Assembly: GCF_030682845.1 (NCBI RefSeq)
Contig: NZ_JAUXNK010000096.1
Coordinates: forward strand, 1-64,000
From: Methanolobus sp.
Lineage (GTDB): Archaea > Halobacteriota > Methanosarcinia > Methanosarcinales > Methanosarcinaceae
Length of the DNA: 64,000 nucleotides
Reading direction: 5' to 3'
Positions 11,933 to 21,258 of the stretch are shown one piece after another. The notes under the pieces were generated by a model. It was not told where the DNA came from, did no database searches, and worked only from the letters and a program-made list of their open reading frames with translations. How positions within the stretch are numbered: position 1 is the first letter of the stretch; every line of letters starts with the position of its first letter. The translations under genes and the position numbers were made by a program.

Positions 11933-12382
11933 CTAATTGTTAGTATTGATCTCTGTAACAGTACCGTCCTCTGCCACAAATCTCATCTTTCCGTCCTTCA
12001 TGGTCATCTCACTTACCAGATTGCCGTCTGCATCATAGTACTTCCAGCTGAATCTCTCGCTGTCCTCAGACCACATGTAGTAGATCTTGGCATATTCATC
12101 ATCAGGATTGTTGGAGTTGAACTCGGCCTTGCACATCTGCACTCCGTCAATCTCCTCAGTCCCGGTAATCTTCATAGAGACCTCTTCACCTGTGCCGGGA
12201 TTTGACGATGCCCAGGAACTTCCCACGGGACACCAATCGTCCTCACTACCTGCGGATGCAGTGTATTCGACCGTTACACCATCTTCCTCATACGTCACCG
12301 TTTCATCATCGCTGCCTGTGCAGCCGGACACTGCCAATGCAAGGACAACCATCACCAGAACAAATAACCATTTTGTTTGCAT
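11933..12382 (-). CDS. Small predicted secreted lipoprotein, function unknown
   Basis: MQTKWLFVLVMVVLALAVSGCTGSDDE lipobox; acidic soluble domain. Confidence 0.7.
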   Translation of the reverse strand: MQTKWLFVLVMVVLALAVSGCTGSDDETVTYEEDGVTVEYTASAGSEDDWCPVGSSWASSNPGTGEEVSMKITGTEEIDGVQMCKAEFNSNNPDDEYAKIYYMWSEDSERFSWKYYDADGNLVSEMTMKDGKMRFVAEDGTVTEINTNN

Positions 12383-12442
12383 AGTAACCACACTTAATGC
12401 TCGTGACAGGATAGATTTAAAGGTATCGATTTATTCACAGAG

Positions 12443-13390
12443 TCACCTGAAATATACGAAAAGGCCAGCGAGGTATGCGAAATAGACCCCAAGGATCAGG
12501 CCGCCTTCCCACCTGTCCAGTTTACTCTTTGTAATGCCAAAGATGACCAGAAGCACCATTATCAGCAGCATTGCAGGGAAATCGTATGTTATGGACTGAG
12601 GCAGGATTTCCAGTGTCCTAATCTGGGAAGATACACCGAGGATTAGAGTGATGTCCATTATATTAGCACCCAGGATATTGCCAATGGAAATATCCTGGTG
12701 TCCTTTCAGGAGTGATGAGACGGCAGTTATCAGTTCCGGAAGAGAAGTGCCAAGGGCTACAAGTGTCAGGCCTATCAGCATCTGAGGTACTCCAAGCCAT
12801 TCTGCGACAGCTATACCGGCATCGACAAGTATGCGACTGCCTATCACTACCATGAGCGAACCTGTAACGAAAAGAAGGATGTCCCTCTTCATTTCCCGCA
12901 GAGGGGTGCGCTCACGCCTGCCCTCATCTCCGTCAAACACCGCACGCTGCAATTTATAGTTGTAGTACATGAACCCCACGAACACTGTAAGGAGGAGCAA
13001 GCCATCAATTGGCGAAAGCTTCCCATCAAGGGTGAGCAGGATGAGCAAGATAGCGGATAAAAGCATAAAGGCGCCCTTGCGTAAAAAACCATGCTTATCG
13101 ACAGGTATAGCCTTAATAGCAACGATAAGACCCAGAACAAGACCAATGTTGCATATCGCTGAACCTACTGCATTGCCTACGGAGAGTTCCACATGCCCCA
13201 TGTATGCAGCTGTCACAGATACAGCGAATTCGGGAGACGTTGTGGCAAAACTTACGATCGTAGCACCTACGATGATCTTGGGGATACCGCTCTTCTCAGA
13301 GATCGAGACTGCCGATTCCACGAACCAGTCAGCTCCTTTGGTTATCAGCAGCAGGCTTAAGATAAGTAATACGGCAGTTTCCAGCACCAT
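12443..13390 (-). CDS. CaCA family Na+/Ca2+ antiporter (YrbG-like)
   Basis: Duplicated alpha-repeats: IIVGATIVSFATTSPEFAVSVTAA...GNAVGSAICNIGLVLG and MLIGLTLVALGTSLPELITAVSS...GNILGANIMDITLILG. Confidence 0.92.
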   Translation of the reverse strand: MVLETAVLLILSLLLITKGADWFVESAVSISEKSGIPKIIVGATIVSFATTSPEFAVSVTAAYMGHVELSVGNAVGSAICNIGLVLGLIVAIKAIPVDKHGFLRKGAFMLLSAILLILLTLDGKLSPIDGLLLLTVFVGFMYYNYKLQRAVFDGDEGRRERTPLREMKRDILLFVTGSLMVVIGSRILVDAGIAVAEWLGVPQMLIGLTLVALGTSLPELITAVSSLLKGHQDISIGNILGANIMDITLILGVSSQIRTLEILPQSITYDFPAMLLIMVLLVIFGITKSKLDRWEGGLILGVYFAYLAGLFVYFR

Positions 13391-13570
13391 GAGACAGGTA
13401 ATAGACACTATGTGAATTTAAACATGCTCCATGTTGTGCATCCTGTTACAATGATGTAAGCTTACTTTTAAGAGACACACAAAGCTTTTTTATCATTTCT
13501 GATATTAGCAGGGTTGTACTAAATTCACTTAGAATACGCAACTTAAGTTAGTGATAACAGAGATGATCCA

Positions 13571-14446
13571 ATGAAAGTCCACCCGCGATGCACATACTGT
13601 CTGCTCTCAAGGATACACCTGGAAGCGGAACTGTCCACAAATGACGAGGAACTGACCCACAAAGCCATCAGAGGTGGGATAGAAGTCCTTAGCAGCACAT
13701 ACAAGCCCGGCATGCCTGCAGCAGCCCTTTCCACAGTCATGCACAGGAAAGCCTATGAGATACTCAATGACAACGATCCTTACAGGGAAAAAAAAGAACT
13801 GAGCAGCAGGACTGCAGAAAGATTCCTTCCCGTTATAAGGTCGCATGTGTTCAACGGGGACTGCGATGATGCGGCCACCTTCAAACGTGCTGTGCTTGCC
13901 GCAGTCATCGGGAACTATTTTGATTACGGAGTCATGGGACTGGATGTGCCTATAGACATCTTTGACAGGACATTCACCGAGCATTTCAAGCGCGGCCTGG
14001 ATATCGACGATACAGGGAAGATGCTTGGCAGACTGGACAATGTGGTCTACCTTGCGGACAACTGTGGAGAGATACTTATTGACACGCTGGTGTTTGAGGT
14101 GATCAGGAAGATGGGCGGGAAGATCACGCTGGTCGTACGCGGTGCCCCTATCCTGAATGATGCGACCATGGAGGACGTTGAGCGTTTCGAACTCGCACAA
14201 AAGGTGGACCATGTGCTTACCACCGGCTCTAACGCAATCGGTGTCTGCCTGGAGGAGGCACCGGCAGAACTTAAAGAGGCACTTGCAAATGCGTCCCTTA
14301 TCATTAGTAAGGGTATGGCCAACTATGAGACCATGTCAGAAGAGAGTTATAGGCCTATAGCATACTTACTAAAGGTCAAATGTGATCCTGTGGGAGAGGA
14401 CATCGGTGCCCCGCTGGGATGCTCTGTTGCCAGGATATTCGAATAA
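13571..14446 (+). CDS. DUF89/ARMT1-like damage-control phosphatase
   Basis: MKVHPRCTYCLLSRIHLEAEL N-terminus; VVYLADNCGEILIDTLVFEVIRKMGGKITLVVRGAPILNDATMED; AYLLKVKCDPVGEDIGAPLGCSVA. Confidence 0.88.
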   Translation: MKVHPRCTYCLLSRIHLEAELSTNDEELTHKAIRGGIEVLSSTYKPGMPAAALSTVMHRKAYEILNDNDPYREKKELSSRTAERFLPVIRSHVFNGDCDDAATFKRAVLAAVIGNYFDYGVMGLDVPIDIFDRTFTEHFKRGLDIDDTGKMLGRLDNVVYLADNCGEILIDTLVFEVIRKMGGKITLVVRGAPILNDATMEDVERFELAQKVDHVLTTGSNAIGVCLEEAPAELKEALANASLIISKGMANYETMSEESYRPIAYLLKVKCDPVGEDIGAPLGCSVARIFE

Positions 14447-14459
14447 AGGAGGTAAGGAA

Positions 14460-14648
14460 ATGTGTGAACTGAAAGTGCTGCTGCTCAAAGATGGTGAGCG
14501 TAAGACAATTATGGAATCCGTTACAAAGATGGTTGTTGTGGGTGGCTCAATAGAACTTTATAGTATTCTTGGCGAAAAGGAAACCGTAGCAGGTTCTATA
14601 AAAGAGGTTGACTTTTCAAAAGGGGAAACTATAATAATTGGAAAATGA
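14460..14648 (+). CDS. CooT-family small nickel-binding protein (62 aa)
   Basis: MCELKVLLLKDGERKTIMESVTKMVVVGGSIELYSILGEKETVAGSIKEVDFSKGETIIIGK; Met-Cys start and CooT-like pattern; strong SD AAGGAGGT upstream; 13 nt after the DUF89 stop; listed ORF starts earlier at 14382. Confidence 0.78.
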   Translation: MCELKVLLLKDGERKTIMESVTKMVVVGGSIELYSILGEKETVAGSIKEVDFSKGETIIIGK

Positions 14649-14758
14649 TATACCCACTCAAAAAGTTTGTATTCTGGAAGACTAAAGATACAGATACGGG
14701 TTTTGATTTCTCATTACAAAACATCAATATGTCAAATGCTAAACGGAAGGGACAAAAG

Positions 14759-15766
14759 ATGTCGAAAGTAAAAGTGGCTATAAACGGTTACGGTACCATA
14801 GGTAAAAGAGTTGCAGATGCTGTAAACCTGCAGGACGATATGGAAGTCATAGGTATTTCCAAGACCAGACCTAACTTTGAGACCCAACTTGCATATCAGA
14901 AGGGTTACCCTGTATATACTCTTGCAGACAAGATGGATGCAATGAAAAAAGCCGGCATACCTGTGGCTGGCAGCATTGAGGACATGGTTGCAAATGCCGA
15001 TATTGTGGTTGACTGCACTCCCGGGGGAGTTGGAGAAGAGAACAAGAGCTTATATGAGAAGGCTGGCGTCAAGGCCATCTGGCAGGGCGGGGAAGAGCAC
15101 GAGCTTGCTGGTGTTTCCTTCAATGCGACAGCCAATTACGAGGAGGCCTTCGGTAAGGACTTCGTAAGGGTAGTCTCGTGTAACACCACAGGTCTGTGCA
15201 GGGTCATCTATCCTCTGGACCAGCAATTCGGCGTCAACAAGGTAAGGGTCACCCTTATGAGAAGAGCAGCCGACCCCGGAGATATCAAGAAAGGACCTAT
15301 CAACGCAATAGTGCCAAACCCTATCAAACTCCCTTCACACCACGGCCCGGATGTCAAGACCATCTTACCTCACATCAATATAGTGTCAACTGCAGTAAAA
15401 CTTCCTACGACGCTCATGCATGTACACACACTCAATATCGAGCTCGATAAAGAATGCTCTGCGTCTGATGTAAGAAGCATCTTTGAGAAGCAGTCCCGCA
15501 TAAGGCTCATAGGACAAGGCATTAACTCCACTGCAGAGATAATAGAGCTTGGCAGGGACCTCGGACGCCCGAGGAACGATATGTGGGAGAACTGTGTATG
15601 GGATGATTCCATCACAATGCACGAAGGAGAACTCTATTTCTTCCAGGCCATCCATCAGGAATCCATCGTTATACCGGATAATGTGGATGCAATCCGTGCA
15701 ATGACGGAACTTGAGAAGGACGGCGCAAGATCCGTAGCTAAGACCAACAAGGCAATGGGTATCTGA
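14759..15766 (+). CDS. gap: Archaeal type II glyceraldehyde-3-phosphate dehydrogenase
   Basis: MSKVKVAINGYGTIGKRVADAVNLQDDMEVIGISKTRPNFE...VVSCNTTGLCRVIYPLD; start trimmed from the listed ORF. Confidence 0.93.
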   Translation: MSKVKVAINGYGTIGKRVADAVNLQDDMEVIGISKTRPNFETQLAYQKGYPVYTLADKMDAMKKAGIPVAGSIEDMVANADIVVDCTPGGVGEENKSLYEKAGVKAIWQGGEEHELAGVSFNATANYEEAFGKDFVRVVSCNTTGLCRVIYPLDQQFGVNKVRVTLMRRAADPGDIKKGPINAIVPNPIKLPSHHGPDVKTILPHINIVSTAVKLPTTLMHVHTLNIELDKECSASDVRSIFEKQSRIRLIGQGINSTAEIIELGRDLGRPRNDMWENCVWDDSITMHEGELYFFQAIHQESIVIPDNVDAIRAMTELEKDGARSVAKTNKAMGI

Positions 15767-15780
15767 TACCCATTTTCTTT

Positions 15781-16596
15781 ATGGAGGATGATTATTATTT
15801 TCTGGGGCTGAGCAACCGGATAGCTGATGCTGTGCACGACCGTATAAAGGATATTACGGGAACGCTCAGGGCCAGCGATACTCTTTATATGGGAGCTGAC
15901 GGTACCCCTACTAAATTTATCGATGACATCGCGGAAAAAGTGATCCTGGAAATACTCTCAGGAGAAGGAAGATCCATAAGAATCCTCAGTGAGGAATGTG
16001 GTGAGAAGATAATAGGTGACTCTCCACAATACACAATTATAGTTGACCCTATTGACGGGACCTACAATGCATGCTTTGGGATCCCATTTTACAGCATATC
16101 TCTGGCATTCAAGCACGCGCTTGAGGAAGAGATGTGTTTCGGGTATGTGAAGAACCTCGCCACCGGAGACATATTTCATGCCCGTCGGGGCAAAGGGGCT
16201 TTTCTTAATTCAGGAAGAATAGAAATATCTAATAAGTCGGACATAAGTAAATTCTGTGTAAGTATCTATGGTTACAGGCCCCACGTCAAAGAAACCACCA
16301 TGCTTTGCAGGAAGGTCAGAAGGGTACGAATACTTGGTAGCGTGGCTCTTGAGTTGTGCTACACAGCTGCAGGGAAGTTCGATGCATTCATCGATGTAAG
16401 GGGATCACTGCGCCTGACTGACGTTGCAGCCGGCAAATTGATCATAGAAGAGGCAGGCGGGGTTGTCACTGATGGGTCCGGTGCTCCTCTGCTTCTTGAG
16501 GACAGTATAATAAACAAAGTACACATGGTTGCATCCAACGGGCATGCGCATGAAGATATATTGAAGCTTTTGGCAGGAAGTTCGCATGAAGGTTAA
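15781..16596 (+). CDS. Inositol monophosphatase/fructose-1,6-bisphosphatase family phosphatase
   Basis: ILSEECGEKI and IIVDPIDGTYNACFGIPFYSISLAF metal-binding motifs; LRLTDVAAGKLIIEEAGGVVTDGSG. Confidence 0.9.
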   Translation: MEDDYYFLGLSNRIADAVHDRIKDITGTLRASDTLYMGADGTPTKFIDDIAEKVILEILSGEGRSIRILSEECGEKIIGDSPQYTIIVDPIDGTYNACFGIPFYSISLAFKHALEEEMCFGYVKNLATGDIFHARRGKGAFLNSGRIEISNKSDISKFCVSIYGYRPHVKETTMLCRKVRRVRILGSVALELCYTAAGKFDAFIDVRGSLRLTDVAAGKLIIEEAGGVVTDGSGAPLLLEDSIINKVHMVASNGHAHEDILKLLAGSSHEG

Positions 16597-17419
16597 AAAG
16601 ATCGGCATTGTATCACGCTATGATAACCTGGAAGCCCTGGAGATGGCAGGGACAATTTTGCAGACCTTTGAGAAAAAGGTCGAAATCGTGCTGTCTCCCA
16701 AAACCGCAGAACACCTGGGAAAAAGCAACCTGGCTGTCCCTGTTGAGAACATGAGGAGTGCCGGGGCCGAATTTGTTATATCCATCGGCGGGGATGGAAC
16801 CGTACTGCGCAACATTTCAAAGATGGAAGACCCGTTACCTGTCCTGGGAATAAATATGGGCACATTGGGATTCCTTGTTGATGTACAGCCCGGAGAGGCC
16901 ATCACCGCCATTGAGGATGTGCTCAGAGGATTCACATACACAGAACGCAGCCGACTGGATGTGTCATTCAATGCGGAAACACTTCCTCCTGCAACCAATG
17001 AGGTTGTGCTTATCACTGCAAGGCCTGCAAAGATACTTACTTTCCGAGTATCACTGGATGAGTCGCTGATGGAAGTGATTCGGGCTGACGGAGTAGTCAT
17101 TGCGACCCCCACTGGGTCGACAGCTTATGCGATGAGTGCAGGCGGCCCCATAGTTGACCCAAGAGTTAACGCCACCCTGATAGTACCCCTGGCACCTTTC
17201 AAGCTTTCTGCCAGACCGTGGGTGGTCCCGGCTGCAAGCACTATCAAAGTTGAGATGATAATCCCTGAAAAGGAAGCAGTGATAGTCATTGATGGCCAGC
17301 ACTCTTACAGCATTAAGGCCAACGATGTTGTCACACTTACAAGAGCAAAGAACCCTGCAAGGTTTGTCAGCAGTTCTGTCAACGGATTCTATGAAAAAGT
17401 GCAGAGCAAACTTGCCTAG
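16586..17419 (+). CDS. nadK: NAD kinase
   Basis: VISIGGDGTVLRNISKM, GINMGTLGFLVDV, GVVIATPTGSTAYAMSAGGPIVDP. Confidence 0.93.
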   Translation: MKVKKIGIVSRYDNLEALEMAGTILQTFEKKVEIVLSPKTAEHLGKSNLAVPVENMRSAGAEFVISIGGDGTVLRNISKMEDPLPVLGINMGTLGFLVDVQPGEAITAIEDVLRGFTYTERSRLDVSFNAETLPPATNEVVLITARPAKILTFRVSLDESLMEVIRADGVVIATPTGSTAYAMSAGGPIVDPRVNATLIVPLAPFKLSARPWVVPAASTIKVEMIIPEKEAVIVIDGQHSYSIKANDVVTLTRAKNPARFVSSSVNGFYEKVQSKLA

Positions 17420-17643
17420 GCACTTTAAGGTGCTAAATGTAAGTACATACACACGGGCAACTTCAAAAGAGAGGCAATGCTTGAGCAGGATTAGCAAAGG
17501 TGCAGGCATTTACCTTCCTTTCACTTGATAAAGATTACCGTTTGTGGGTAGATACTGCAGTACCGCATCATAGCAAAAAGGTCTTCGAATCCTAAAACTT
17601 AAATATGTAACAGGGATTTTCCTCATTCACAGGAAAAAAGAGC

Positions 17644-18816
17644 ATGTCACAAATCGAAGCATATTCAAGGAATAAACTTGTCGATTACCTTAATCTGAAG
17701 CCTCTTGATATTGAGATCTGCGATGTCACACTGCGTGATGGTGAACAGACACCAGGGGTTGTTTTTACAAGGGAAGAGAAGATAGCACTTGCAAATGAGC
17801 TTGATTCTATTGGTGTTGAGATCATTGAAGCAGGTTTCCCTGTAGTGTCCTCTGCTGAAAAATCAATAGTGAAAGAAATAGCAAACATGGGCCTGAATGC
17901 CAAAACCTGCTGCCTTTCACGTTCTGTTATCAGTGATGTAGAGGTTGCCGTTGAATGTGATGTAGATTTTATCAGCGTGTTCATAGCCATGTCAGACCTT
18001 CATCTCAAATACAAGTATCACAAGACCTACGATGAGATGTTTGCCAGCGCAATGGAGGCTGTCCAGTACGCTAAGGACCACGGGGTCGGTGTAAGGTTTG
18101 CAGCCGAGGACGGCTCAAGGACCGATATCGAGGTACTGAAGAAAGCTTTCAGGGCTGCAGAGGAGTATAAAGTGGACTACGTCAGCATTGCTGATACCAT
18201 TGGAATACTTTCTCCAAGCACCACCTATTACCTTGTCAGCGAGATTAAGAAAGTAGTGCATACACCCATCTGTATCCATTGCCATAACGACCTGGGAATG
18301 GCAACTGCAAACACGCTGGCTGCTGCCGAAGCCGGAGCAAAGCAACTCCATACGACTGTAAATGCTATCGGGGAAAGAGCTGGTAATGCTTCCCTGGAAG
18401 AGATACTTGTTTCCCTTCGGGTCCAATACGGAATTGAAAGGTATGATACCACAAAACTGGTGGAGCTTTCAAGAATGGTCAATGATTTCTCAGGTATCAG
18501 GCCAGCCATCACCAAGGCCATAGTAGGGGAACATGCATTCTCGCACGAGTCAGGCATACATGTCTGTGCCATTCTGGAAGAGCCAAGGACCTATGAGCTC
18601 TTCAGCCCTGAAATGGTTGGAGGAACCCGACACCTTATAGTTGGTAAACACACAGGCATGAAAGCACTGAGGGGCATTGTTAAAAGTATGGGATATGATC
18701 TCGAGAAAGAGCAGCTCTGTGCCCTGCTTGAGAAAATAAAGAACTGCACAGAGGCAAAGAAAGGAATATCCCCGAAAAGACTGAAAGAAATGATCAATGA
18801 TGTCAGCGGGGTTTAA
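17644..18816 (+). CDS. aksA: Homocitrate synthase / alpha-isopropylmalate synthase family (AksA-like)
   Basis: ICDVTLRDGEQTPGVVFTREEKIALANELDSIGVEIIEAGFP; HCHNDLGMATANTLAAAEAGA; HESGIHVCAIL. Confidence 0.85.
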   Translation: MSQIEAYSRNKLVDYLNLKPLDIEICDVTLRDGEQTPGVVFTREEKIALANELDSIGVEIIEAGFPVVSSAEKSIVKEIANMGLNAKTCCLSRSVISDVEVAVECDVDFISVFIAMSDLHLKYKYHKTYDEMFASAMEAVQYAKDHGVGVRFAAEDGSRTDIEVLKKAFRAAEEYKVDYVSIADTIGILSPSTTYYLVSEIKKVVHTPICIHCHNDLGMATANTLAAAEAGAKQLHTTVNAIGERAGNASLEEILVSLRVQYGIERYDTTKLVELSRMVNDFSGIRPAITKAIVGEHAFSHESGIHVCAILEEPRTYELFSPEMVGGTRHLIVGKHTGMKALRGIVKSMGYDLEKEQLCALLEKIKNCTEAKKGISPKRLKEMINDVSGV

Positions 18817-19412
18817 TACTCCACAACCGTACCTTTTTTCCTATGGGAGCCTGACACTGTATCCTTCTCTGCCACTTCAAGTGGCCGCTCTCCTCCACCA
18901 TTCTCGGGAACATAATCATCATGGTAGTTCATGCGATTATTCTCAAGGATGATAACATAATCAGCAGAGTTGCGAAGAGCGGTTGAAAAACCTGGCTCGA
19001 CCCCAAAGATGATGGTTTCCTTACCATGTTCGTTAGCTTTGTTCAGGAGAGGCTTGAAATCAGCATCTCTTGTGACCAGGGCAAGAGTATCTATGGTAGG
19101 ATTGTACACAAGCTCCATCCCCTCCACCGCAAGCCTGACATCTACGTCGCTTGAACAGATTATCGGCTCAAAGCCGTTATTCTCAATGGCCTCCACAAGT
19201 TTATCGGATGCATACTGGTTAAGGAAGACACGTCCTATCTTGACATTACCGTATTCCTTTAACACATCCCTTATCTCTTCAAGGTTGACATTGAACTCTT
19301 TCCTGAGCACGTTGGGGCCATCGACAAGAAGACCGATACTGCGTCTGCCAGTTTCTTTCTTTGTACTAAGATATTTAACGATAGAATTCAGTCCGGTTTT
19401 CACGTTGGCCAT
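18813..19412 (-). CDS. NYN/LabA-like PIN-fold domain protein
   Basis: IGLLVDGPNVLRKEFNVNLEEIRDVLKEYGNVKIGRVFLNQYASDKLVEAIENNGFEPI...DTLALVTRDADFKPLLNKANEHGKETIIFG. Confidence 0.85.
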   Translation of the reverse strand: MANVKTGLNSIVKYLSTKKETGRRSIGLLVDGPNVLRKEFNVNLEEIRDVLKEYGNVKIGRVFLNQYASDKLVEAIENNGFEPIICSSDVDVRLAVEGMELVYNPTIDTLALVTRDADFKPLLNKANEHGKETIIFGVEPGFSTALRNSADYVIILENNRMNYHDDYVPENGGGERPLEVAEKDTVSGSHRKKGTVVEY

Positions 19413-19603
19413 GATTCCTCACTATAAGTATTACAAGGTGCATATAAATATAATATTCCTATATCAACTGTTTCCAATGTTGAGATACCAGATAGATAAT
19501 CGCCATAGGCACTATAATTGCAGGTAAATCTTAATCCTGATAGCATATAATTGTTACTGACTGCCATAAATATTATGCCAGTTCCTTAAACCTTTCCCGG
19601 GAA

Positions 19604-20023
19604 TCAAAGAAGGTCAGAGAACAATCTTGCCTTGACACTCTTTTGTGATATGCGGCCTTCCTCTAAAAGGAAATAATTGATTAACCGTTCCCCTACCTTC
19701 TTCCTCGTATATCGAATTTCTCCACCATGTCTTATAAACATATCCATGATGCACTCAAACTGGGACTTCTCCATCTCTGACAATTCAATAAGACTTTCAC
19801 CTTCAAGAAACCAGTTGTAAACACGAAGGAGAGTCACATCCCTTACCCTTTTCAAGCCCTCTGTATCCTTAAAATCATCCACGTAAACCGAACGTTTAAG
19901 CCGCGGGGACCAGCCTGCCAGTTTCTGTTGCATGTCAATGAACTGGATAGGGATCTCTTCGTTTTCTTCAGGCCTTGGGAAGAGGCATTTCATACGAGTC
20001 ATACCCTTATCCAGCAGGATCAC
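19604..20023 (-). CDS. Conserved hypothetical protein (139 aa)
   Basis: ORF immediately downstream of the rhomboid gene on the same strand (5 nt gap); no recognised domain. Confidence 0.55.
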   Translation of the reverse strand: MILLDKGMTRMKCLFPRPEENEEIPIQFIDMQQKLAGWSPRLKRSVYVDDFKDTEGLKRVRDVTLLRVYNWFLEGESLIELSEMEKSQFECIMDMFIRHGGEIRYTRKKVGERLINYFLLEEGRISQKSVKARLFSDLL

Positions 20024-20028
20024 CTTCT

Positions 20029-20904
20029 TCAGTAACGGTAGGGATCATGCCATCCAGACCTTTGCTGACTCTTTTTGATCCTCAGTCCCATAAGAAGACC
20101 TACCAGTATGCCTGTGAGGTGGGCAGTGTGAGCCACCATATCGTTAGACCCTATCAGTAAGAAGTCAACCAGTGCGAACAGGATCAAAGCATGCACTATC
20201 CTCATAGGGATGAAATACACATAAACGCGGATTTCCGGTGCAATGACTGCGAGAGCTGCAAACACACCCATTATGGCACCACTTGCCCCGACCACGCCGA
20301 TATGAGGTTGCGAAGTGGTTAGAGAGTAACCTAAAACCGCAACGACACCTGCAATGAAGTAGACCCGTAGGAAGGTAGCTTTACCTGCTCTGCGCTCAAG
20401 TTCCGGGCCGAAAAAGAACAGTACCATCATATTGAAAAACAGATGAAAGAAACCGTTGTGAAGGAACATATGAGTGATTAAAGTCCATGGCTGTGCCAAG
20501 AAGTTTATAGGTACAAACATAAAAAATTGAGCATAATTTATGCCCATTGGGTCCAGCACCATTTGTAAGAGGAACGAGAACAGGCAAAGATATATAATTG
20601 CCATGGAAGGGCTGCTTCTCATGGAGTAACTTACATTGTTCCTGATTCCTCGGAACGCACTCTTTGCGGCATATTTGGCAGTGCTCTTTAGCACATCTTT
20701 CATGATATCATCTGTTCCAGACTGTCTGTTCGCGCGGTTTGAACCGTCTGCACTGTGTTGTTTCACTTTCTCAAGGCCCGCGCATGCATGCTGCTCAGGA
20801 AGCCTGTGCTGAGAACAGAATACGTTTCCACAAAAACGGCATTTGAAAGGTAAGTGCTCTTCCCTGCCGCATATCCAGCATTTTTTATCCAATGTTTTCA
20901 CCAT
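20029..20904 (-). CDS. Rhomboid-family intramembrane protease with N-terminal AN1-type zinc finger
   Basis: CWICGREEHLPFKCRFCGNVFCSQHRLPEQHAC zinc finger, then HMFLHNGFFHLFFNMMVLFFFG and GVVGASGAIMGVFAAL (catalytic GxSG). Confidence 0.9.
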   Translation of the reverse strand: MVKTLDKKCWICGREEHLPFKCRFCGNVFCSQHRLPEQHACAGLEKVKQHSADGSNRANRQSGTDDIMKDVLKSTAKYAAKSAFRGIRNNVSYSMRSSPSMAIIYLCLFSFLLQMVLDPMGINYAQFFMFVPINFLAQPWTLITHMFLHNGFFHLFFNMMVLFFFGPELERRAGKATFLRVYFIAGVVAVLGYSLTTSQPHIGVVGASGAIMGVFAALAVIAPEIRVYVYFIPMRIVHALILFALVDFLLIGSNDMVAHTAHLTGILVGLLMGLRIKKSQQRSGWHDPYRY

Positions 20905-21012
20905 GACAAATAGTGACGCTTATAAGGTTCGCATCAGATAAAACGATTTCCAGGGATAGATGGTAAAACACGCTGCTGATTGTCAAGAATAATCATGATA
21001 AATATCGTAATA

Positions 21013-21258
21013 CTTATATGTGAAAGTTGCTTATCAACCTTGGGCCAAAACAATTATTATTGATTATTTCTCTAAGTATCTGGAGCTAGATACCATTGTC
21101 ATAAATAATCGTGATAGATTCTGGAAATCTATTTATAGGATGATATTGTTAGAGCCCTCAATAAAACTGTTTCAAGTTTATTACGTACTGAGCGGATATT
21201 AACATTATCTCATACGATTACAGTGATTAATAACACACCTACAGGAGAACAAGATACA
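21013..21258 (+). promoter_or_regulatory. Putative cdhA promoter (CTTATATG at 21013) and long 5' leader with two stem-loops
   Basis: AT-rich TATA-like element; hairpins GTATCT-GGAGCT-AGATAC (21076-21093) and ATAGATT-CTGGA-AATCTAT (21114-21132). Confidence 0.55.

Noticed and set aside
17520-17600. tRNA-like T-loop sequence GTCTTCGAATCC before aksA
   Set aside because: No acceptor stem, D-arm or anticodon arm could be folded around it; probably leader sequence.
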